Source of the DNA: Spirochaetales bacterium
GTDB lineage: Bacteria; Spirochaetota; Spirochaetia; DSM-2461
Reading direction: 5' to 3'
DNA: 15,023 bases
Assembly (NCBI GenBank): GCA_002748225.1
Contig: PDRU01000142.1
Coordinates: 1 to 15,023 of the forward strand
The first letter of the stretch is position 1, and each line of letters starts with the position of its first letter. This document shows, one piece after another, positions 6,801 through 14,622 of the stretch. The position numbers were made by a program, and so were the translations under genes. The notes under the pieces were generated by a model. The model had not been told where the DNA came from and searched no databases. It worked only from the letters and a program-made list of their open reading frames with translations.

Positions 6801-8113
6801 TTGGAGAAATAAAAGCCGACAAAATTAAGGTGGATACGCCCTATACCTATGCTGAAATTGGAACGGGAGATACAACCATTTCTTTTGAGGGCAACCAGGT
6901 TACCATTGACCGGATAGAAGTGCCTGTGGGCGGAGGATTTGTTTACGGAGAAGGATATTTTGTTATGGACCGGTGGTCTTCCCTGACCGATTTTAATATG
7001 CGTTACGGAGCGCAGGGCGGTCCGCAGTCCCGGGGCGTTCAGGCTTACTATCCCTTAATGAATGTTACCCTGGACGGACTCTTCTTCGGTGAAATTCAAA
7101 TGATTGGCGACGGACAGAGCTTTTTCCTGGACGGAAGTTTTACTTTTCCTGAACTCAGATCGGGGCTGGGAACTCCGGCTGAACCGGTGCAGGGGAATAA
7201 TGATAACCTTTATCCTGTGTACCTTGATATCGATTTTATAACGGGAAATAACTGCACTTTCTTTCTTCCGAATGAACAGCTCAAAATTGTCCGCGCAACC
7301 GCAGAGCCCAATCAGGTTGTTAATCTTACTTATTCAACCAATCCGGAAACCATGTCCTTTACCGGCAAACTGCCTATAAAATCGGGTAATATCAATTATT
7401 TTGACCGTGAATTTCAGGTTACACGGGGCTACATGGATTTTAATGAAAATCTTGAAGATTTTAACCCGCTGCTTTCATTCCGGGCGGAAACCCGCGTAAA
7501 AGACGATGCAAACGAAGAAATTACTGTAGCTCTGGTTTACAAAGCGCCCATAATGTCAGACTTTAATCCCCGGGTGGAAACTGTACCGGCGCGCCGGGAA
7601 CGCGATATTATGGCCCTGCTGGGTCAGTCGGTTGTTCCCTATAATGAGCAAAGTGAGGTGAGCACAACCAATTCGATGTTTCTGGGTACAGGCAGCATGT
7701 TCGCCGAGGCGGGGATTGTGCATCCATTTGAACAAGTACTGCGCGAAAGCCTGAACCTTGACATGTTAACAATACGAACGGATATAATTGAGAACGCTTT
7801 AAGCGGAGGATTTGCTCAGAATGTCGACAGTTCCTATGCGTCCGGGCTGGGCCGTTATCTTGATAACACAAGTCTGTTTGCCGGAAAATACATAGGCAAC
7901 GCGCTGTTTGTTTCAGGCTCCCTTGAAGCAAACTATTTTGAGGGAAGGAGAAACCGCTCAACGTTTGGAGGACTGGAATTTGAGACTTCAGTGAACTTTG
8001 AAATGCAGACACCGTTTTTTGATGTTATGTGGTCGTATTCTCCCAGTTCATCGATTAAGCAGAATTTTGTTGCCGATAACCAAATTTCACTCAAGTGGCA
8101 GTTTTCATATTAA
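3830..8113 (+). CDS. tamB: TamB-like translocation and assembly module protein (DUF490 family)
   Basis: TamB proteins are long beta-helical bridges anchored in the inner membrane that reach toward the outer membrane. They assist barrel assembly and are implicated in lipid transport. In Borrelia burgdorferi a TamB homologue is reported to associate with BamA, as spirochaetes lack TamA. This 1427-residue product starts with one membrane helix (about residues 10-32, FLILSILLCVIVLVWL). An AsmA-like segment (IRYQSISPALLSAVTIRGL) follows, then a very long run of short beta repeats. The C-terminal DUF490 domain covers about residues 980-1427 and includes KSGNINYFDREFQVTRGYMD and RRERDIMALLGQSVV. It ends in ISLKWQFSY, an aromatic terminus. 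The TTG start at 3830 is fused to the tonB TGA, with a purine-rich AAGGGGGCGGAGG run just before it. bamA follows after 17 bases. Length and neighbours fit the family. Confidence 0.92.
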   Translation: MKKLNSRFLQWAFLILSILLCVIVLVWLKAVIDKNIKTVRNDIISRLENQLEADIRYQSISPALLSAVTIRGLSVDFASGQFTADKIRVFYNPFKRKISRIGISDGSLFMKLDNPRNKTVSADNESLPWDLIIDKTVTVRNVAVQAGIQPETVYSGQIERMELKHSAENIRYLLETTAGVVFGAEDTKNQIELELGSRGSFSPESKYFNGRVDLRKGTNEKLELMPMSVDISFAEDQFQFRRIGDAVPLDISGRYEKGQWSVSCETEQMPLKEVLRPLNYEYLEEAAFSWPEMLLNGRFDVRGEDSNVTDYNIALQLNEKKDGGLQAEFKAGGDSLAARIDILSVSALNSKVQYTGVFRIPEMAPVGLLSAYLDENVLGYPVSGVFDVQYADNIVKVFPSEVQAGNLSFNDFRFIFIREKDMLTATLLAVPETKNKLSDSRIVLDAAMKRGKNPFLKCFFSLEGINSTLPLGLAGLSSLSALPVLGQSSLDVSGAFEVNESAWAFNISQARLVSLKNAENTVSLAGRLSPGRWDLDGFHLNWDNYRIDGHLAGSQNSKGGEINGRFLLEDQIFPIKGSWDTNGNVRITEGGFLTLNSQLKNEGGRNFSLNMDNLKLPVPYGLLTVNADVQGLLAPGDWRIRLRDVSLAAEGDNNTNMVFLLKNGFATPYKIDLPVLTYRDRTGALNGSSFVQKDRFSNDISGELLLQNPESPEYYQFLFKRQNNMWDNSFNVISAQMERLGQNRLSGSADASGKMTGLLSNPSFSMRLSTSEARLDNRPLNVAAGLSFHDGRLRIQDCIFNYEGLSVSRGLVLYNKPDNSLRCTAELDGHFNEEFFSTGFSLALDLDSSQSMLDLLNNWSALDFTGTLATRPLLWNSMEHMPSFTFQFENSADNFRVTSPQGKILKINYSREDGSLNVTAGKPLPVIVRGGGYAGADYLNLSFPSIEIDPVLINYVMPRDPILRQYYVIFQGGKFLGNMSVKGSSENPQLFGEIKADKIKVDTPYTYAEIGTGDTTISFEGNQVTIDRIEVPVGGGFVYGEGYFVMDRWSSLTDFNMRYGAQGGPQSRGVQAYYPLMNVTLDGLFFGEIQMIGDGQSFFLDGSFTFPELRSGLGTPAEPVQGNNDNLYPVYLDIDFITGNNCTFFLPNEQLKIVRATAEPNQVVNLTYSTNPETMSFTGKLPIKSGNINYFDREFQVTRGYMDFNENLEDFNPLLSFRAETRVKDDANEEITVALVYKAPIMSDFNPRVETVPARRERDIMALLGQSVVPYNEQSEVSTTNSMFLGTGSMFAEAGIVHPFEQVLRESLNLDMLTIRTDIIENALSGGFAQNVDSSYASGLGRYLDNTSLFAGKYIGNALFVSGSLEANYFEGRRNRSTFGGLEFETSVNFEMQTPFFDVMWSYSPSSSIKQNFVADNQISLKWQFSY

Positions 8114-8130
8114 TTTGTTAAGGAGTTCCG

Positions 8131-10632
8131 ATGCAGCGAAGAATCCTGTTGGTTTTATTAATAATTTTTGTTTCTCTGGGTTCTGTGTACAGCCAGGAGA
8201 GTCAATGGTTTGAGGGCCGGCCGGTTGCCCGGATTGAGTTTGAGGGCCTTGCCTCGGTTTCCCGGAATGAATTACTGGGTCTGGTCCGTCCGTATATCGG
8301 TTTACCCTATAACGACTCACTTTCATGGGACATACAGGGCAAGCTGTATGCTCTTGATTATTTTGACCTCATTATTCCTGAAATACAGCCGGCCGATGAA
8401 AGCCGTAATTCAGTTTTACTTGTTTTTCAGGTTCAGGAGAAACCGCTTGTTAAAAAAATTATTTTTAAGGGAAACAGTAAGGCCCGGCGCGGTGAACTTC
8501 TGGATGCCGTATTAGTTAAAGAGGGCGACCTGCTGAATCCCGGAACGCTGAAGATTGATGAGCAGGCTATTAAGGATCTCTATCTTGAAAAAGGCTTTGT
8601 GGATGCCCAGGTAAGGGCTGAATACACTCTGGACAAGGTTCTGAATCAGGTTGATATTGTTTTTACAATAATTGAGAGCAGTCAGACTAAAATCAGTGAA
8701 ATACTCTTTGTCGGCAATGATAAATATGTGGCTGATAATACATTGCGCAATCTTATGAAAACCAAGGCGCAGTCGCTGTTCAATAAAGGTCTTTTTGTTG
8801 AAACAAAACTCCAGGAAGACCTCAAAGCCATAGAGCGTTATTACGCCGACCAGGGCTTTATTGAAATGAGTATAACCGATGTCCAGCGCGAACTGGTTTT
8901 TGATAAAGAAGAAAATCTGAATAAAATGGTTATAACCATTGTCATTAATGAAGGTACTGCCTGGACTTACGGTGGCATAAGTTTTACCGGGAATAAAATC
9001 TATACAACCGAAGAACTTGAACAACTGGTAACGCTTACTCCGGGCTCTACTTTTAACCAGACCAAATTTCAGCTGGATTACCAGAGTATTGTGGACCTCT
9101 ACCTTGAAAACGGATATATCTTTAACAACTTCACATACGAAGAAAAACGGGACGAAGAAAATCGCACGGTCTTTTTTGAAGTATCCATAGTGGAGCGGGA
9201 CCGGGCTCATATTGAGAATATTATTATCCGCGGTAATACCAAAACGAAAAACTACGTTATTACCAGGGAATTCCCGCTTGAAGAAGGGGAGGTTTTCAGT
9301 AAGGCCAAAATTCTTGAAGGAATGATGAATCTGTACAACCTTCAGTTTTTTGAAACGGTTGAACCCAATCCTTATCCCGGAAGTCAGGACGGACTGATGG
9401 ATCTGGTGGTGGATGTCTCGGAAGGTAAAACCTCCGATATTACTTTCGGACTTTCCTTTTCCGGCGGGCAGGATTTTCCCGTTTCCGGACAGATCAGCTG
9501 GAACGACCGCAACTTTCTGGGACGCGGCCAGACTTTCGGCATAGATTTAACCGGCTCTCCCGACAGGGTTACTTCTTCAGTAAAATTCACGGAACCCCGC
9601 ATTCTCGGGCTCCGCTGGGCCGGCGGTATGGATTTATCCTACAGCTGGGCACGGACCCGTTTTATTCGTCAGGATACGGATCTGAACGGAATTCCTGACC
9701 CGTATAATACATGGGATGAGTATGAAGCGGTGGCCTCTGTACCGGCCGATTATCAAATGGAGCATCAATCGCACGATATTTCCAGCGGACTGAATACAGG
9801 CTACACCTGGGTAACACGTCTGGGACGGCTGGGAATAAGCGGGGGGCTCCGTTTTTCCTGGCAGTATGTTGTCTATGATGATTCCGTATACACGCCGTTC
9901 AGCCGTACAATCCGTGAAAACCTGAAAAAATGGCAGTACAGCGACAGTGTCCATCTGCGTCTGTACTGGGACACGCGCGATCTGCAGTACGATCCGACCA
10001 AGGGCTTTATTCTGAGTGAAACCCTTACTTATGCCGGTATTATGGAACTGGGTAACCGTAACTATATAAAAAGTGTTTCCCGGCTGAATGTTGCACAGAA
10101 AATTTTCGACATTCCCCTGAAGGATAATACGAAATCTTTTAAGGCTGTTATTTCCATGAACACCGCTTTTAACGCCATTTTTGACAAAAAGTGGCGTGAC
10201 CTGAAATCGGATATTGTCGATACCGACGGTTTTACTGTAGACGGTATGTTTATAGGCCGCGGCTGGCCGACCTCTTCTGACCGCTATAAGTATCTCTGGG
10301 ATAATTCGCTGGAACTCACTTTTCCCATTGTCCCAAATATTCTTTCTTATGATATTTTTCTGGACGCCGTGGGAGCCTGGCAGTCAAATCAGATAATTAA
10401 CCAGAAATTCGGTTTGGGAGAGCAGTGGCGTTTCAGTCTGGGAACAGGGCTGCGCTTTGCCAATCCGCAGTTCCCTATCGGCATCTATGTTGTGAAGCGC
10501 TTTCAGTGGCAGAATGGCCGTGTGTCATGGTGGCCCGACAGGGATGCTTCCAATAACCGCCTGGACACTAACTACGAATTTAAGAAATCAGGAATGGATT
10601 TAGTTATAGCTTTTAATCTGGATATTTACTAG
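8131..10632 (+). CDS. bamA: BamA, outer-membrane protein assembly factor
   Basis: BamA is the core Omp85 protein of the machine that folds and inserts beta-barrel proteins into the outer membrane. The 833-residue product has a signal peptide (residues 1-21, cleavage near VYS/QE). Five POTRA repeats follow, each recognisable by its core strand: about residue 28 (VARIEFEGL), 106 (VKKIIFKGNS), 190 (EILFVGND), 278 (WTYGGISFTGN) and 361 (IENIIIRGN). The 16-strand-type barrel starts near residue 434. The conserved loop-6 motif, VRGF in E. coli, reads IGRGW at residues 708-712 and keeps the essential Arg (R710). The C-terminus is VIAFNLDIY, aromatic as expected. AAGGAG at 8120-8125 lies 5 bases before the ATG. 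The size is close to that recalled for the T. pallidum homologue TP0326 (Tp92). It sits between tamB and skp, its functional partners. Confidence 0.96.
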   Translation: MQRRILLVLLIIFVSLGSVYSQESQWFEGRPVARIEFEGLASVSRNELLGLVRPYIGLPYNDSLSWDIQGKLYALDYFDLIIPEIQPADESRNSVLLVFQVQEKPLVKKIIFKGNSKARRGELLDAVLVKEGDLLNPGTLKIDEQAIKDLYLEKGFVDAQVRAEYTLDKVLNQVDIVFTIIESSQTKISEILFVGNDKYVADNTLRNLMKTKAQSLFNKGLFVETKLQEDLKAIERYYADQGFIEMSITDVQRELVFDKEENLNKMVITIVINEGTAWTYGGISFTGNKIYTTEELEQLVTLTPGSTFNQTKFQLDYQSIVDLYLENGYIFNNFTYEEKRDEENRTVFFEVSIVERDRAHIENIIIRGNTKTKNYVITREFPLEEGEVFSKAKILEGMMNLYNLQFFETVEPNPYPGSQDGLMDLVVDVSEGKTSDITFGLSFSGGQDFPVSGQISWNDRNFLGRGQTFGIDLTGSPDRVTSSVKFTEPRILGLRWAGGMDLSYSWARTRFIRQDTDLNGIPDPYNTWDEYEAVASVPADYQMEHQSHDISSGLNTGYTWVTRLGRLGISGGLRFSWQYVVYDDSVYTPFSRTIRENLKKWQYSDSVHLRLYWDTRDLQYDPTKGFILSETLTYAGIMELGNRNYIKSVSRLNVAQKIFDIPLKDNTKSFKAVISMNTAFNAIFDKKWRDLKSDIVDTDGFTVDGMFIGRGWPTSSDRYKYLWDNSLELTFPIVPNILSYDIFLDAVGAWQSNQIINQKFGLGEQWRFSLGTGLRFANPQFPIGIYVVKRFQWQNGRVSWWPDRDASNNRLDTNYEFKKSGMDLVIAFNLDIY

Positions 10633-10641
10633 GAGAAACAA

Positions 10642-11169
10642 GTGAAACGGACGTTTATTCTTTTAACAGGCATTGTACTGCTGTGTATGCCTCTTTCGCT
10701 GGGTGCGGAGCAAATTACCAAGGTGGCTGTACTCGATTATTCCCGCATTCTTTCCGCGTTTTATGTTGATTCGGCTGAATCCCGCCGTATTGAGGAACTG
10801 AAAACTGTTTTTGCGGATGAAGTACGCCGCATGCAGTCTGAAATACAGAACCTGGAGGAGCGGAAACTTGAGGCGGAAAACCGCGGAGATTCCCGTACAG
10901 CTCTTGAACTGGACTCCCGTATTCAGGAAAGAAAAAGCCATTACCAGAACTATGTCAGAATTAAGGGGAATCAAATTCGTGAAGCTGAGGCCGAGCTGGG
11001 TTCCAGCAGTGCTCTGGCCAGAGAAATACTCCGGGAAATTCAGTATGTGGCGGAATCCAAAGGTTTCAGTCTGGTTCTGAAACGTTCGGACCCCAATTTG
11101 CTCTGGTGGAACTACGAAGTTGATATTACCGAAGATGTTCTGCAGCGTCTTGCCGGCGCCAGTCAATAA
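10642..11169 (+). CDS. skp: Skp/OmpH-family periplasmic chaperone
   Basis: Skp holds unfolded outer-membrane proteins in the periplasm and hands them to BamA. The 175-residue product starts with a signal peptide (about residues 1-21, core FILLTGIVLLCMPLSL). VAVLDYSRILSAF follows, a family-typical first strand. Residues about 45-130 are charged, heptad-like and rich in Glu, Arg, Lys and Gln, fitting the long coiled-coil arms. The C-terminal part (SKGFSLVLKRSD) returns to the small beta body, as in OmpH. The GTG start at 10642 has AGGAG 6 bases upstream, and that ribosome site directly abuts the bamA TAG stop. The placement right after bamA is the usual one for this gene. Confidence 0.9.
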   Translation: MKRTFILLTGIVLLCMPLSLGAEQITKVAVLDYSRILSAFYVDSAESRRIEELKTVFADEVRRMQSEIQNLEERKLEAENRGDSRTALELDSRIQERKSHYQNYVRIKGNQIREAEAELGSSSALAREILREIQYVAESKGFSLVLKRSDPNLLWWNYEVDITEDVLQRLAGASQ

Positions 11170-11184
11170 TTTTCCGCTTCTGTA

Positions 11185-13761
11185 ATGTCTTCTAACCGGG
11201 AACTGACTCCCATGTTCCGCCAGTACGCGGAACATAAGGAAAAGCATAAAGACGCTGTGCTGTTTTTCCGCATGGGAGATTTTTATGAAATGTTCCGAAG
11301 TGACGCGGTTGAGGTTAGTCAGCTTTTAAATTTAACACTTACCCAGCGTCAGGGTGTTCCCATGTGCGGTGTTCCGTATCATGCCGCGGGCAATTACATT
11401 GCCCGCCTTCTGAAGCTGGGTAAGAAAATTGCCATATGCGAGCAGATTGAGCTTCCCCGTGACGGTAAAGGACTGGCAAAAAGGGAAGTTATTGAAGTGG
11501 TTACTCCCGGAACTGTTGTCGACGATTCATATCTGGATGAAAAGACAAACAATTATCTGGCTGCTGTTGCGGGAAAACCGTCTGCTCCCGCTTTTGCCTA
11601 CGTTGATCTGTCTACGGGCGAATTCCGTGCAACCCTTCTGAATAAGCAGCAGCCGCGTGAAGCCCTGCGCAAGGAAATGGCACGGATTGCCCCAAGGGAA
11701 ATTCTTGTGCAGGAAAGCCTGCTTACGGATAATGTCTGTGCTTTTTTACTGGATGAAAATATTGTAATGGACAGGCTGCCGGACTGGAGCTTTGATTATG
11801 AGTCTGCATTTTCACGGCTGAAAAAATGTTTCGGGACAGTAAGTCTGAAAGGTTTCGGGCTTGCAGATTCCGACCCGAGAGTACCTGCCGCGGGAGCTGT
11901 CCTGGAATATCTGGAAAACCAGCATAAAACGCTGCTGCCGCATATCCGCACTCTTTCACTGTACTCTGATGCCGACGCGGTAGAACTGGACGAATCAACC
12001 ATTCGCAACCTTGAACTGCTCCGAAACCTGCAGGACGGAGGGAATTCCTTCACACTTCTGGCCGCACTGGACCATACACGGACATCACCCGGAGCCCGTC
12101 TGCTCCGCCGGCGTCTGCTGCAGCCTTATCCCGATATTGAAGGCGCAGCGGGGAGTCATGAACGTGTAGAGGCGCTTTACCATGATCAGCCGCTTCTTTC
12201 GTCTCTGCGTGAAATTTTGAAAGGCATTCTGGATCTGGAGCGCCTGGCCGCCCGTACGGCTATGAACAGAGCGCATGCCAAAGATCTGCTGGCCATCCGC
12301 AATTCCCTGTGGAAAGCGGCAGAAGTTTTCACTCTGGCGGAAAATCATTTGAAAAAAGAGGGCAGTGACTCACTGGAGGGCTTGTTTGCCCGGTGCGCTA
12401 CTCTGGCCGACTTTCTGAACAATTCGCTTATGGAAGACCCTTCCATATTGCTGACGGAAGGACGGCTTATAAAAACAGGATGGGACGCGGAAACAGACCG
12501 CATGCGCTCCCTGCGGGATGAAGGCCGCACTTTCCTGAACAATTATGTGGCTGAGGAAAAAGCCGCTACAGGAATATCGACACTTAAACTCAAATACAAC
12601 CGCATACTGGGTTATTTTATTGAAGTGCCGAAAAGTCAGGGAGAAAAACTGCCGGAACGTTTCCGGCGCCGTCAGTCGCTGACACAATGTGAGCGTTTTT
12701 CGACAGACAAACTGGATGAACTGGAAAGTGAAATACTCAGCGTGGGTGAGAATCTGGTTGAGAGGGAAAAAGAACTTTTTCTTGAAATCAGGGAAAAAGT
12801 TAAAGAATACGTGCCGGCGCTGCAGCAAATGGCAGCTGTTCTGGCAGATATTGACGTTATACAGTCGCACGCGCACTGTGCCACGGAATACGGATATGTC
12901 AAACCTGCTATGACGAATGCTGTTGTCTGTGACATACAGGGAGGCCGGCATCCGATTGTGGAGCGCCATTTGCCCTCGGGCAGCTTTGTTCCGAATTCCA
13001 TTAAAATATCAGAAAAAGAGAGCACTTTTGCTCTTGTTACCGGTCCCAACATGGCCGGCAAATCCACCGTGCTCCGTCAGACAGCCCTTATAACACTTAT
13101 GGCGCATGCCGGCTGCTTTGTGCCCGCCGAACACGCCCTTATTGGAATTGTTGACCGTATTTTCTGCAGGGTGGGAGCTTCAGACAACCTGGCGCGGGGA
13201 GAATCCACCTTTCTTGTCGAAATGCACGAAACGGCCAATATACTCAGAAGCGCCACTTCGCGCAGTCTGGTCATAATGGATGAAGTGGGGCGGGGAACCG
13301 GAACGGAAGACGGTCTGGCCATTGCCCGCGCTGTGTGTGAGTATCTGCTGGAGCATGAGCATCCGCTTACTCTGTTTGCAACGCATTACAGGGAGCTGAC
13401 ACGTCTGGAGCATGAACGCCTGGCCAATTATTCCATGGCTGTACAGGAAGAGGGCCGTAATGTTGTTTTTCCCAAAAAACTGATCTGCGGGCCTGCCGAG
13501 GCTTCTTATGGTATCCATGTGGCGGCACTTGCCGGTATTCCCCAGGAAGTTGTGCAGCGTGCCTACCTTCTGATGAACTGGGCTGCTTCGCAGCAGAGCA
13601 GCCAGAGTGCCTCTGAAAAGGTACCTTCTTTACCTGCTCCTCAAATGCTTTTCAACCCTTCTGATTTGGTCCTGGACAGCATACGCAGCACTTCAGTGGA
13701 TGAAATTACCCCTCTGGAAGCTCTCAAGCTTATTGATTCCTGGAAAAAAGATCTCAATTAA
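11185..13761 (+). CDS. mutS: DNA mismatch repair protein MutS
   Basis: MutS finds mismatched bases and starts repair through ATP-driven clamp formation. The 858-residue product has the standard order. The mismatch-binding domain carries FFRMGDFYEMF, with the wedge Phe33 and Glu35. Connector and lever/clamp domains follow, including LKYNRILGYFIEVPKS. The ATPase domain has the Walker A GPNMAGKST (residues 620-628), Walker B IMDEVGRGTGTEDG with D699/E700, and the switch ATHYRELTRLE. The end is a helix-turn-helix dimer region plus a short tail (ITPLEALKLIDSWKK). Length matches the MutS1 type, and no MutS2 Smr domain is present. Two residues differ from the commonest form: Ala in GPNMAGKST, and Gly-Thr in GRGTGT where GRGTST is usual. 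The start is not well supported by a ribosome site: 15 bases of mostly pyrimidine follow skp. The N-terminus aligns well with the family. Confidence 0.97.
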   Translation: MSSNRELTPMFRQYAEHKEKHKDAVLFFRMGDFYEMFRSDAVEVSQLLNLTLTQRQGVPMCGVPYHAAGNYIARLLKLGKKIAICEQIELPRDGKGLAKREVIEVVTPGTVVDDSYLDEKTNNYLAAVAGKPSAPAFAYVDLSTGEFRATLLNKQQPREALRKEMARIAPREILVQESLLTDNVCAFLLDENIVMDRLPDWSFDYESAFSRLKKCFGTVSLKGFGLADSDPRVPAAGAVLEYLENQHKTLLPHIRTLSLYSDADAVELDESTIRNLELLRNLQDGGNSFTLLAALDHTRTSPGARLLRRRLLQPYPDIEGAAGSHERVEALYHDQPLLSSLREILKGILDLERLAARTAMNRAHAKDLLAIRNSLWKAAEVFTLAENHLKKEGSDSLEGLFARCATLADFLNNSLMEDPSILLTEGRLIKTGWDAETDRMRSLRDEGRTFLNNYVAEEKAATGISTLKLKYNRILGYFIEVPKSQGEKLPERFRRRQSLTQCERFSTDKLDELESEILSVGENLVEREKELFLEIREKVKEYVPALQQMAAVLADIDVIQSHAHCATEYGYVKPAMTNAVVCDIQGGRHPIVERHLPSGSFVPNSIKISEKESTFALVTGPNMAGKSTVLRQTALITLMAHAGCFVPAEHALIGIVDRIFCRVGASDNLARGESTFLVEMHETANILRSATSRSLVIMDEVGRGTGTEDGLAIARAVCEYLLEHEHPLTLFATHYRELTRLEHERLANYSMAVQEEGRNVVFPKKLICGPAEASYGIHVAALAGIPQEVVQRAYLLMNWAASQQSSQSASEKVPSLPAPQMLFNPSDLVLDSIRSTSVDEITPLEALKLIDSWKKDLN

Positions 13762-13767
13762 AGCTCC

Positions 13768-13780
13768 GCGCACAGTGCGC
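13768..13780. repeat. Perfect 13-bp palindrome between mutS and comF
   Basis: GCGCACAGTGCGC is a perfect palindrome about its central A (13774), in the 36-bp gap between the mutS stop and the comF GTG. It lies 17 bases before the comF start. It could fold in RNA near the comF initiation region or be an operator. It has no T-run, so it is not an intrinsic terminator, and chance cannot be excluded. Confidence 0.4.
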
Positions 13781-13797
13781 TGGTAGATTATACTGCC

Positions 13798-14460
13798 GTG
13801 TTTTACTGCCCTGTCTGCGGCGCGGGGGCGCCGGCGGCGTTTTATCCCTGTGCGTCATGCAGGAAGAAAATAGAACAAACCGCCCTGAATTCCAACTCGG
13901 AGAGGAACTGCCGTCTTTGCGGAATAGATCTGGCCGGTTCTGAAAGCCCCTGCGTGGAATGCAGAAGTGCCGCGCCGTATACACCATTGACAGCGGTTGT
14001 ATGTCTTGGTCCCTGGGCCGGTCCCTTAAGGGAATGGGTTTCAATGCTCAAGTACGGAGGTGACGCCCGGCTGGCCCGCTACCCGGCAGAACTGCTGGCC
14101 CGGGCAGTACATTGTTACTGGCCGGATGTTCCGGTTGTGCCTGTTCCTCCCAGGCCAATACGTCTGTTCAGGGACGGATTTGATCCGGTTCAGGCTCTTA
14201 CCCGGCAAATGAGCCGGCTTGGAGTTTCTGTTGAACATGTATTAACGCGAAGGGGCAGGCGCACACAAAAAAACAGCAGCCGGATCCAGCGCGTTTCAGG
14301 GGAAAATTTGAATTTCAAGCTGAAAAAGAAAGATATTCGGGGTTCCCGTATTGTCTTTGATGATATTTCGACAACAGGGACAACCTTAAAGGTGTGCGCG
14401 TCTCTTCTTAAAGAGGCTGGATGTACGGAAGTATATGGTCTTGTTATTTGCAAGGACTAA
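13798..14460 (+). CDS. comF: ComF-family phosphoribosyltransferase-fold protein
   Basis: ComF proteins are linked to uptake of single-stranded DNA in competent bacteria; their exact reaction is unsettled. The 220-residue product opens with the family's double zinc ribbon, seen as four CxxC pairs: C4/C7, C18/C21, C38/C41 and C52/C55. The phosphoribosyltransferase domain follows. It contains VPVPPRPIRLFRDGFDPV, RRGRRTQKNSSRIQR in place of the usual R-T-x-x-Q segment, and the phosphate-binding loop IVFDDISTTGTTL (residues 185-197; the acidic pair is D188/D189). The start is the GTG at 13798, placed so that the first zinc Cys follows immediately. The ribosome site is poor, and the frame is open back to 13762 without another common start codon. 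It probably ends the operon. Position after mutS matches Borrelia as recalled. Confidence 0.88.
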   Translation: MFYCPVCGAGAPAAFYPCASCRKKIEQTALNSNSERNCRLCGIDLAGSESPCVECRSAAPYTPLTAVVCLGPWAGPLREWVSMLKYGGDARLARYPAELLARAVHCYWPDVPVVPVPPRPIRLFRDGFDPVQALTRQMSRLGVSVEHVLTRRGRRTQKNSSRIQRVSGENLNFKLKKKDIRGSRIVFDDISTTGTTLKVCASLLKEAGCTEVYGLVICKD

Positions 14461-14472
14461 TGAATACAAGCC

Positions 14473-14506
14473 GGCATAAATCAGTTTAATGCCGCAGCCC
14501 GCTGCG
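14473..14506. repeat. Two adjacent short inverted repeats after comF
   Basis: GGCATAAA (14473-14480) pairs with TTTAATGCC (14485-14493) around TCAG, with one bulged base. Next to it, GCAGC (14494-14498) pairs with GCTGC (14501-14505). They lie 12 bases after the comF stop. They could protect or end the operon transcript, but no T-run follows, so I do not call an intrinsic terminator. Confidence 0.4.
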
Positions 14507-14514
14507 TCATTATA

Positions 14515-14558
14515 AGGCCGGGTGTAGATGTCAGCATTATTGCAAGCAGCACCGGCCT
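14515..14558. repeat. GC-rich inverted repeat, 9-bp stem
   Basis: AGGCCGGGTG (14515-14524) is complementary to CACCGGCCT (14550-14558) with one bulged G, enclosing a 25-base loop. It is the strongest hairpin in the intergenic region and overlaps the putative Rpn remnant. No T-run follows it. It may be a transcript-end structure without a U-tract or an incidental feature of the decayed coding sequence. Confidence 0.45.
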
Positions 14559-14617
14559 GTCTCCTGAAGTTATTCGTACATTAAGAAATATTTGTTGATT
14601 AGTGTTTTATCATAACT

Positions 14618-14622
14618 GGAGG
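14618..14622 (+). promoter_or_regulatory. Ribosome binding site of the right-edge gene
   Basis: GGAGG ends 5 bases before the ATG at 14628. This strong, well-spaced site supports that start and argues that the A+T-rich frame is a real gene. Confidence 0.75.

Larger units (their letters stand above)
14464..14598 (+). pseudogene. Possible remnant of an Rpn-family PD-(D/E)XK nuclease/transposase C-terminus
   Basis: One frame of the gap after comF is open from just after a TGA at 14461 to a TGA at 14596. From 14515 it reads RPGVDVSIIASSTGLSPEVI, followed by RTLRN. This resembles the C-terminal tail of Rpn-family recombination-promoting nucleases, which typically ends in a motif like G(M/V)DIxxIAxxTGLSxEEI. 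Upstream in the same frame, GINQFNAAARCVIIR could be the end of the preceding helix. No nuclease domain is present and no start codon is convincing, so this would be a decayed tail. The match is from memory of the family motif, not a search. The evidence is one short motif of about 25 residues. Confidence 0.4.

Noticed and set aside
8512..9210. 232-codon open frame on the - strand inside bamA
   Set aside because: bamA is a complete, recognisable gene here. The antisense frame shows no known motif, and its composition reflects the complement of bamA codons.
10663..11247. 194-codon open frame on the - strand across skp/mutS
   Set aside because: It spans two recognised genes and shows no motif, so it is a complementary-strand shadow.
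12370..12969. 199-codon open frame on the - strand inside mutS
   Set aside because: It is fully covered by the conserved lever/clamp region of mutS, with no family motif and no ribosome site noted.
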